The translations under genes and the position numbers were made by a program. From Candidatus Colwellia aromaticivorans (GTDB lineage Bacteria > Pseudomonadota > Gammaproteobacteria > Enterobacterales > Alteromonadaceae): a stretch of 64,000 nucleotides of DNA. Location of the stretch: positions 21,495-85,494 of the forward strand of contig NZ_QOLD01000069.1 of the NCBI RefSeq assembly GCF_003333305.1. Direction: 5' to 3'. This document shows positions 57,441 to 64,000 of this stretch, one piece after another; the stretch's first letter is position 1; each line of letters opens with the position of its first letter. Below the pieces are notes generated by a model. It saw only the letters and a list, made by a program, of their open reading frames with translations. It was not told where the DNA came from and searched no databases.

Positions 57441-57707
57441 TATACCCAAGTGAACTCAAAAAGTGGATTTCAGGACAACTGAGCGAGCCATATACAAGAC
57501 ACATCTTTTTATTAAGGGTTGTTCCCTTAAAAAAGGATGCAACGAAGTAGATGGTTTGCTCAGTTGTCCCCGTAGGGTTGGTTTAGAAACGTTTTATGCT
57601 GCGTTATTGATTTTGAGAAGGGAATAACCATTCTATTCAATCAATGCCTTGCCTAAAAACGTTTCTAATTCCAACTGAAACCTGCATTTTGAATTCACTT
57701 GGGTATA
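57441..57707. repeat. Repeat family A copy (267 bp), best-preserved ends
   Basis: Left end TATACCCAAGTGAACTCAAA and right end TTGAATTCACTTGGGTATA; the inverted match extends about 33 bases with few mismatches and ends in CAGGA/CTGAA. Inside, GGTTGTTCCCTTAA pairs with AAGGGAATAACC and GGTTTAGAAACG with CGTTTCTAATTCC. It fills half of the 57271-57762 intergenic stretch, between divergent leuS and the zinc-ribbon gene. Confidence 0.93.
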
Positions 57708-57762
57708 TACTTAAAGTATGAAGATAAAGTTGGCAGTATTTTCGTTAATCTAGGAACGCATT

Positions 57763-58248
57763 ATGACAAAGAAAAAAGAATACTTAATGGAAGTTTATCA
57801 AAACCTTAGTGATTGGCTTGATGAGATGAAGGAGATTCAAAAGCCTCGGGTTAATGAATTCGTTAAACAAGCGAAATTATATGCAAAAACCGCTGAAGGG
57901 ATGACAGAAGAAAAATTGAATCAATTTATTGATAACTTAACGTATGACTTGCATGATTTTTATCAACAAAATCAGACAGAAATAAAGCATTCTATTTATC
58001 TAGATTTACTGAATGAAAAAATGTGGGCAAACCTTGCTCAATTAACCGATAAATCGCAAGTTGAATGGGCTGAATTGGTGGATGATTTTGAGCATGACGG
58101 TATTTATAAGGTTGGAGATATTATTGGTTTTGGCGAATTAATATGTCAGCAATGTGATGAAAAAATTCATATCATGCACCCTAGTGAAGTGACGGCCTGT
58201 GTAAAATGTGGTGGTGATAGTTTTACTCGTTTGCCGCTTGATCCTTAA
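57763..58248 (+). CDS. ybeL: Zinc-ribbon-containing YbeL-family protein (DUF1451)
   Basis: Conserved protein of unknown function found next to leuS in many gammaproteobacteria. The first ~110 residues are helical and charged. The C-terminal zinc ribbon shows CQQC near residue 130 and CVKCGG near 147, with the intervening HIMHPSEVTA typical of the family. Length 161. Weak hairpin ACCCCTA/TAGGGGT follows the stop. Confidence 0.85.
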   Translation: MTKKKEYLMEVYQNLSDWLDEMKEIQKPRVNEFVKQAKLYAKTAEGMTEEKLNQFIDNLTYDLHDFYQQNQTEIKHSIYLDLLNEKMWANLAQLTDKSQVEWAELVDDFEHDGIYKVGDIIGFGELICQQCDEKIHIMHPSEVTACVKCGGDSFTRLPLDP

Positions 58249-58361
58249 TTACCCCTAAACATCATAATGTTAATGCATATTATTGTTAGTAGGGGTTATA
58301 CCGAGTACACTGACAATATTGACTTTTTAGTCTCTAACATCTCAATTTTTCAAGGATAGCC

Positions 58362-60755
58362 ATGATCACAACGTCTGCTTCGCAATGTAAACTTAATCCT
58401 TCTCAACTTAGTTCTACTTTATCAGCAGATCTTTTTTCTCAAAAGCAACATCCTAGTGAAATAGCACAGACTTTTGTTGGTCATAATAGAGCTAAAGAAG
58501 CTCTTGAGTTTGGTTTGTCGATGAGCTCAGTTGGCTTTAATGTATTTGCCATGGGAGAGCACGGTACTGGTAGGCAAACATTAATTAAACAAATGTTAAC
58601 GGCACTAGCAAAAGAACAATCAACCCCAGTAGAGTGGTGTTATATCAATAACTTTGACGAAAGTCATGCACCTTACAGTCTTTATGTAAATCCCAGTGAT
58701 GGTAAGCAATTACTATCACGGATAAACAAGTTTATTGATGAATTAATGGACTTGTTCCCTGATATTTTTGACAACCCAGGTTATCAAAGACAAAAATCAG
58801 CGATAGATAGGGGCTTTAATAAAAAATATGATGAAGCTATTGCTAAGGTTGAAGAAATAGCATTAAAAAATAATGTATCACTATATGAAGAAAATGGCGA
58901 AGTAGGTTTTTCGCCTTTAGTTGATGGTAAACCATTAAATGACAAAGAGTTTGCTAATATAGATGAAACAGAACGTGCTAAATTTTATCAATTATTGTCA
59001 GAGCTTGAAGTGGTGCTTGCTGAGCAACTACTTGAATTACCACTGTGGAAACGTGAATCGTCAGATAAATTACGACAGTTGAAAAATGGAACAGCAGAGC
59101 AAGCGATTCAGCCTTATTTAACTGAGCTTGAACAAGAGTTTGCCAATAATCAAGGGGTGTTAAAATACCTAAATAAAGTCAAAACCCATATTGTCGATGC
59201 CTCGTTAGAAATTTTAGTGAATGACGATGATGATGCGCCAAATGATAAAGAGTTACGTAAATTAATGGTTGAACGTTTTTTGCCTAATTTACTTGTATCG
59301 CGTGATATTAATGATGGCGCTCCAGTCGTTTATGAACAAAATCCAACCTATCAAAACCTTTTTGGTCATGTCGATTTTTCAAGTTTTCAAGGTAGTAGTT
59401 ACACCAGTTATCGATTAATTCGCCCTGGTGCACTCCATAAAGCCAATGGTGGGTATTTATTACTTGATGCCGATAAGTTATTAACTCAGCCTTTAGTGTG
59501 GTCGCGCTTAAAACTAGCGTTAAAAACAGGGCAGGTAATAATCGAGAATCCATACTCTGAAATTAGCCAACCGGGTGCATATAGCTTACAACCAGAAGAA
59601 ATCCCCTTACAAGTTAAAGTGATCTTGCTTGGCGATGCTGAAATTTACTATACCCTGCAAGACTATGATCAGGAATTTACCGAGTTATTTAGAGTGTTAG
59701 CAGATTTTGATCGTCATTTAGAAAAAAACGATGAAAATTTACAAGCCTTTGGTAACTTAATTCGCCAACGCGCTTTACAACATAATTATCCAGAAATTGA
59801 TGATGAAGCTGTGCTTGAATTAGTGCGTTATGCGTTAAGACGAGCTGAGCATAAAAGTAAAATTTCAGCAAACATTGTGCAGGTAAACGATTTACTCGAT
59901 GAAGCAAATTATTGTTGGGGTAAAAGTGGTGCTAAAGGTAGATTGACAGCTAAGCATGTTGCTATGGCACTCGCGGCAAAAAAGCGCCGTACGGGTCGAT
60001 TAAGTGAAACTTGGCTTGATGAAATAAAAGAACAACAAGTATTAATCAGCACCGAAGGTGATTATGTTGGTAAAGTTAACGGTTTAACGGTGTTAGAAAT
60101 AGGTGATAGTGTTTTTGGCACGCCTGCTCGTATTACTGCAACTGTTTATGCTGGTAGTCAAGGGGTGATAGATATTGAGGGTGAAGTTGATTTAGGCAAG
60201 TCTATTCACTCCAAAGGTGTGTTGTTATTAACCGGATATTTAGGTCATAAATATGGTCAAAACTTCCCTGTGGCTATTTCAGCTAATATCGCGATCGAAC
60301 AATCTTACGGTCATATCGATGGAGATAGCGCCTCAATGGCCGAACTTTGTGCGTTAATATCGGCCATTACTTTATTGCCTATTGATCAAAGTTTAGCGAT
60401 TACCGGCTCAATTAATCAACATGGTGAAGTGCAATCTATTGGCGGGGCTAATGAAAAAATAGAAGGTTTTTTTCAATTATGTAAAGACAAAGGTTTAACA
60501 GGCAAGCAAGGTGTTATTATCCCTAAAACCAATGTGATTAATTTAATGCTAAACAGTGACGTGATTGAAGCGGTTGCTAGTGAAAAATTTGCAATTTATG
60601 CGGTAGAGACGATAGACCAAGCATTAGAGTTATTGATGGCAACAACAGCTGGAACGATGAATAGCACAGGAAGATACCCGCGAAAATCTATTCATAGTTT
60701 AGCATTAGAGAAACTCGCTTACTTTGCTGAATTACTTGAAGGTGGCGAAGAGTAA
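58362..60755 (+). CDS. Lon-like protease with AAA_32 domain (LonC/YcbZ-related)
   Basis: Lon-type serine protease distinct from the lon gene at 7739. N-terminal AAA_32-like domain with a degenerate Walker A, GEHGTGRQT near residue 68, in which Arg replaces the essential Lys. The middle has GALHKANGGYLLLDADKLL near residue 360, typical of this family. The C-terminal protease domain has catalytic Ser656 (DGDSASMAE) and Lys699 (IGGANEKIEG). Length 797. Related Thermus/Meiothermus LonC proteins are ATP-independent, so this may be too; the Pseudomonas AsrA protease is another candidate relative. Monocistronic. Confidence 0.88.
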   Translation: MITTSASQCKLNPSQLSSTLSADLFSQKQHPSEIAQTFVGHNRAKEALEFGLSMSSVGFNVFAMGEHGTGRQTLIKQMLTALAKEQSTPVEWCYINNFDESHAPYSLYVNPSDGKQLLSRINKFIDELMDLFPDIFDNPGYQRQKSAIDRGFNKKYDEAIAKVEEIALKNNVSLYEENGEVGFSPLVDGKPLNDKEFANIDETERAKFYQLLSELEVVLAEQLLELPLWKRESSDKLRQLKNGTAEQAIQPYLTELEQEFANNQGVLKYLNKVKTHIVDASLEILVNDDDDAPNDKELRKLMVERFLPNLLVSRDINDGAPVVYEQNPTYQNLFGHVDFSSFQGSSYTSYRLIRPGALHKANGGYLLLDADKLLTQPLVWSRLKLALKTGQVIIENPYSEISQPGAYSLQPEEIPLQVKVILLGDAEIYYTLQDYDQEFTELFRVLADFDRHLEKNDENLQAFGNLIRQRALQHNYPEIDDEAVLELVRYALRRAEHKSKISANIVQVNDLLDEANYCWGKSGAKGRLTAKHVAMALAAKKRRTGRLSETWLDEIKEQQVLISTEGDYVGKVNGLTVLEIGDSVFGTPARITATVYAGSQGVIDIEGEVDLGKSIHSKGVLLLTGYLGHKYGQNFPVAISANIAIEQSYGHIDGDSASMAELCALISAITLLPIDQSLAITGSINQHGEVQSIGGANEKIEGFFQLCKDKGLTGKQGVIIPKTNVINLMLNSDVIEAVASEKFAIYAVETIDQALELLMATTAGTMNSTGRYPRKSIHSLALEKLAYFAELLEGGEE

Positions 60756-61181
60756 CGTTATGTTCGTGAAATTAGCCGCTAAAACTCAGTGGTGTTGAAA
60801 CCTAATCCTAACGTAGTGTCGTTGTGTTTATCTATCCTCCTACTTAATAATGAATTTATGGGGTAGCCTGAATAAGGGTGAAAAGTATGGAATAATCCAA
60901 ATAATCGACTTTAGTCTAATTTGAACAATTGAAATTACTAGATACAGTGGGCTATTAATATTATAACTTTCTCCGAAAATTATTGTTCAATAAAAATGAC
61001 ACTAAAACAAAGCTTAAACGGCACCTATCGCCTCAAGTTTGTTTTTAATAAATTTTCTATAAACACATTTTTTTATAAAGTTTAGAGTAAAAAATAGCCT
61101 CGCTTTATCATAACGGGTAATTTCTAATGTTTGGAAAAACATTATTTTCCAGTCGGCTATAACACTGTCGTGATTGGAATT

Positions 61182-61203
61182 AATATAAATATAAATATAA
61201 ATA
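61182..61203. repeat. Hexanucleotide repeat in the icd leader
   Basis: About three and a half units of ATAAAT directly precede the AAAGGA ribosome site of icd. The remaining 60756-61181 spacer shows no gene or clear signal. Confidence 0.6.
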
Positions 61204-61220
61204 CAAAGGATGCTACAAAT

Positions 61221-63446
61221 ATGAGTTCAAAAATAATATACACCTATACCGATGAGGCTCCATTGCTAGCGACCTGCTCGTTACTGCCGATTATCAAAAC
61301 TTTTGCAGCATCAGCAGACATAGATGTAGAACTAAAAGATATATCTCTTGCCGCAAGGATTTTATCTGCCTTTTCCGATAAATTACCAGCAGATCAACAA
61401 GTACCTGATACATTAGCTGAACTAGGTGCCTTAACCCAAGATCCTGATACTAATATCATCAAGTTACCTAATATCAGTGCTTCAATTCCTCAATTAAAAG
61501 ACGCTATTGGTGAATTACAAGCACAAGGATACGCTATTCCTGATTATCCAGAAGCCCCAAAAACAGACGAAGATAGAGATAACGAAGCAAGATATTCAAA
61601 AACTTTAGGTAGTGCGGTAAACCCAGTACTTCGTGAGGGTAACTCAGATCGTCGTGCTCCACCATCGGTTAAAGCTTTTGCTAAGAAGAATCCACATTCT
61701 ATGGGTAAGTGGAGCCAAGCATCAAGAACTCACGTTTCACATATGCATACAGGCGATTTTTATGCCAGTGAAAAATGTATGACTATGGATAAAGCGTGTG
61801 ATGTAAAAATTGAATTTGTCGCTAAAGAAGATGGTGCCGTAACCGTATTAAAAGAAAAAACCTCACTTCAAGCAGGTGAGATCATTGACAGTATGTTTAT
61901 GAGTAAAAAGGCCCTATGTGAGTTCTTAGAAGAAGAAATGAACGATGCGAAAGAGACTGGGGTAATGTTTTCCTTCCATGTCAAAGCTACCATGATGAAA
62001 GTATCGCATCCGATTGTTTTTGGCCACGCAGTAAAAGTTTATTATAAAGATTTATTTGCTAAGCACGCTGAAACCTTTGAAAAACTAGGTGTCAATGCCA
62101 ATGACGGTGTTAGTAGTATTTATGAAAAAATAAAACAGTTACCAGAATCTTGGCGTGAAGAAATATTGGCCGACTTACATGCCTGTTATGAAACACGTCC
62201 TGAATTAGCAATGGTTGACTCAGCTAAAGGTATTTCAAATTTCCATACCCCAAATGAAGTGATTGTTGATGCATCAATGCCCGCCATGATTAGATCTGGC
62301 GGTAAAATGTGGGGACCTGATGGTAAAACGAAAGATACCAAAGCGGTTATGCCTGAAAGTACTTTTGCAAGAATTTATCAGGAAATCATCAACTTCTGTA
62401 AAACTCACGGTGCATTTGATCCTACAACCATGGGAACAGTGCCAAATGTCGGTTTAATGGCACAAAAAGCAGAAGAGTATGGTTCACATGATAAAACGTT
62501 TGAATCACAAGGTGATGGCTCTATCCGCATTGTTGATGATGAAGGAAAAGTTTTATTAGAAATGGATGTTGAAGAAGGTGATATTTGGAGAATGTGTCAA
62601 GTCAAAGACGCACCAATACAAGATTGGGTGAAATTAGCCGTTACCCGTGCAAGGTTGTCTGATACCCCAGCAGTGTTCTGGTTAGACGATTACCGTCCGC
62701 ATGAAGCTGAATTAATTAAAAAAGTTAATCACTATCTGAAAGATCATGATTTGACCGGATTAGATATTCAAATAATGTCACAAACAAGAGCGATGCGTTT
62801 TACGCTAGAGCGTATTTTACGTGGCAGCGACACTATTTCTGTAACAGGAAATATTCTACGTGATTATTTAACAGATTTATTTCCAATTCTAGAACTAGGC
62901 ACTAGTGCAAAAATGCTATCCATAGTGCCATTAATGGCAGGTGGCGGTTTATTTGAAACTGGAGCAGGCGGGTCAGCACCTAAGCATGTTAAACAGCTAA
63001 TAGAAGAAAATCATTTACGTTGGGATTCCCTTGGTGAATTCCTTGCGCTAAGTGCTTCTTTTGAAGATTTAGGTATTAAACAAGATAGCGCTAAAGCAAG
63101 ATTGCTAGCAACAACATTAGATCAAGCAACGGCTGAGTTATTGGACAATGGTAAGTCTCCTTCACGTAAAACAGGTGAGCTTGATAATCGCGGCAGTCAC
63201 TTTTACTTAGCACTTTATTGGGCAAAAGCATTAGCTGAACAAACTGAAGATACTGATCTTCAAAGTCATTTTGCACCATTATATAAATCACTAAGCGACA
63301 ATGAAAAATCTATCGTTAGTGATTTAACAACCGATCAATGGCATTCTGTTGATATTGGTGGTTACTACAAAGCAGATACGAAAAAGGTCATTGATATAAT
63401 GCGACCTTCTAAATGCTTTAATGATGTATTAGCCGCATTTAAATAA
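61221..63446 (+). CDS. icd: Monomeric NADP-dependent isocitrate dehydrogenase
   Basis: Oxidatively decarboxylates isocitrate in the TCA cycle as a single-chain enzyme unrelated in length to homodimeric IDH. The start is ATG 61221, with AAAGGA ten bases upstream; the frame extends to 61131 but that stretch encodes a low-complexity Ile-Asn run from a DNA repeat. The protein then has 741 residues, the family length (about 740). Family segments include [33 protein letters not shown] near residue 130, [23 protein letters not shown] near 555 and the C-terminal RPSKCFND. The cold-adapted IDH-II of Colwellia maris belongs to this type. Confidence 0.96.
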   Translation: MSSKIIYTYTDEAPLLATCSLLPIIKTFAASADIDVELKDISLAARILSAFSDKLPADQQVPDTLAELGALTQDPDTNIIKLPNISASIPQLKDAIGELQAQGYAIPDYPEAPKTDEDRDNEARYSKTLGSAVNPVLREGNSDRRAPPSVKAFAKKNPHSMGKWSQASRTHVSHMHTGDFYASEKCMTMDKACDVKIEFVAKEDGAVTVLKEKTSLQAGEIIDSMFMSKKALCEFLEEEMNDAKETGVMFSFHVKATMMKVSHPIVFGHAVKVYYKDLFAKHAETFEKLGVNANDGVSSIYEKIKQLPESWREEILADLHACYETRPELAMVDSAKGISNFHTPNEVIVDASMPAMIRSGGKMWGPDGKTKDTKAVMPESTFARIYQEIINFCKTHGAFDPTTMGTVPNVGLMAQKAEEYGSHDKTFESQGDGSIRIVDDEGKVLLEMDVEEGDIWRMCQVKDAPIQDWVKLAVTRARLSDTPAVFWLDDYRPHEAELIKKVNHYLKDHDLTGLDIQIMSQTRAMRFTLERILRGSDTISVTGNILRDYLTDLFPILELGTSAKMLSIVPLMAGGGLFETGAGGSAPKHVKQLIEENHLRWDSLGEFLALSASFEDLGIKQDSAKARLLATTLDQATAELLDNGKSPSRKTGELDNRGSHFYLALYWAKALAEQTEDTDLQSHFAPLYKSLSDNEKSIVSDLTTDQWHSVDIGGYYKADTKKVIDIMRPSKCFNDVLAAFK

Positions 63447-63479
63447 GTTTAGTTTGTAAAAGTTAAACCTAAAACTATT

Positions 63480-63513
63480 AAGCCTGAAATCAATAATGAT
63501 TTTGGGCTTTTTT
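63480..63513 (+). terminator. Rho-independent terminator of icd
   Basis: AAGCCTGAAATCA and TGATTTTGGGCTT arms with loop ATAA and a closing T run (63508-63513). The group II intron sequence begins immediately after the last T. Confidence 0.85.
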
Positions 63514-64000
63514 GTTTGCCCAGCGAAGCTGGCAAACCCGATAGGCTGAAAGAAGCCTTATCACCCCGACTAAGGGGAAGATAATCTGAATGGCAAGGGC
63601 GTCACTGGCTAACGGTGGGGTCTGAAGGAAGCCATAAGAAGTTAGAGGTACACAACTAACCGTAACCTGCTTCGGCGGTATTGGTGGGTAAGCGTCCAAA
63701 ATAGCGCGAAGCCCAATACTTAGTCAGACCAATGCTGTGTTTGAGGGTGGAATTTCTAACAGGGAACTAGTGCAGTAACTGGGGAAGCCTGGCATTGTAT
63801 CCAATCAAAATGATTTGATCAAAAATGGTTGGACGTATTATTCAAGAGGTGACTCAAGAGTATTACGAGTGTGAGGTGGCAGATGAACCCGTAGTAGTGA
63901 GTAAGGCTAGGCCGATGAAAGCCAGTAATGGTGTGGAGGATAAAACCAAGCCGACTGTCAACACTGTGTTTGACAGAGTCAATTTAAGCCACAAGCTTTC
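63514..64000 (+). mobile_element. Group II intron, 5' part, continuing past the window
   Basis: Starts GTTTGCCCAGCGAAGCTGGC and continues with a dense run of small complementary stems (GATAGGCT/AGCCTTATC, CCCC...GGGG, and others) as expected of the domain I ribozyme. A reverse-transcriptase frame opens at 63825. The base composition and GC content rise above the surroundings. The exact 5' end is inferred from the GTTTG start, which departs from the usual GTGYG. The intron class cannot be fixed from this part. Confidence 0.85.
63825..64000 (+). CDS. Group II intron reverse transcriptase/maturase, N-terminal fragment cut by the window edge
   Basis: ATG 63825 opens a frame that stays open to the window end (58 codons). 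It begins MVGRIIQEVTQEYYE and includes SKARPMKASNGVEDKT, a segment characteristic of the start of group II intron LtrA-like proteins. The RT, maturase and any endonuclease domains lie beyond the window. A start at GTG 63897 is possible. Confidence 0.8.
   Translation, partial: MVGRIIQEVTQEYYECEVADEPVVVSKARPMKASNGVEDKTKPTVNTVFDRVNLSHKL

Noticed and set aside
63490..63699. 69-residue minus-strand frame at the end of the window
   Set aside because: Antisense to the terminator and the structured 5' part of the group II intron.

Overview
The window reads as chromosome of an AT-rich marine gammaproteobacterium, most likely Colwellia or a close relative (Alteromonadales). The evidence is the housekeeping gene order (cysS, folD, tRNAs, tig-clpP-clpX-lon-hupB-ppiD; sap and psp loci; ycjX-ycjF-tyrR; the leuS-lptE-holA-nadD-rsfS-rlmH-mrdA-rodA-rlpA-dacA block), a monomeric NADP isocitrate dehydrogenase like that of Colwellia maris, and a dense load of dispersed intergenic repeats. 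The genus assignment is inference from gene content, not from a database search.

Layout. 1-3300: 5'-truncated cysS, folD on the minus strand, and a Pro-Arg-His-Pro tRNA cluster with a strong stringent-type promoter and decayed tandem copies of the tRNA-Pro 3' end. 3.5-13 kb: the protein quality-control block tig, clpP, clpX, lon (with a sigma-32 promoter), hupB and ppiD. 13-21.4 kb: pspF-sapABCDF on the minus strand, divergent from pspABC. 21.8-28.6 kb: ycjX, ycjF, phhB, tyrR (with an excellent TyrR box), then fahA and maiA, both pseudogenes; a repeat element sits in place of the middle of maiA. 28.7-33.4 kb: serA, rpiA, ygfA and a POT peptide transporter, all minus strand. 34.3-38.6 kb: a large SLBB-rich polysaccharide export protein, pdxH and a small PA3496-like gene. 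38.7-45 kb: tmcA, two small iron-box-associated ORFs, an ABC-2 exporter pair split by a repeat element, and a KAS III-like enzyme. 45-57.3 kb: the minus-strand cell-wall, ribosome-maturation and LPS-export block from leuS to dacA. 57.7-64 kb: a YbeL-type zinc-ribbon protein, a Lon-like protease, icd, and the 5' end of a group II intron placed directly behind the icd terminator.

The most unusual feature is repeat family A: about ten full-length copies (266-390 bp) plus fragments, with long terminal inverted repeats ending TATACC(C)...(G)GGTATA and optional internal hairpin modules. Copies lie between operon genes, provide the apparent ribosome binding site and start codon of ygfA, precede the ABC permease start, replace part of maiA, and flank the peptide transporter as near-identical direct repeats. 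A 27-bp Fur-type palindrome between two small ORFs and an ABC-2 exporter suggests an undescribed iron-regulated locus. No complete new defence or mobile system is visible.
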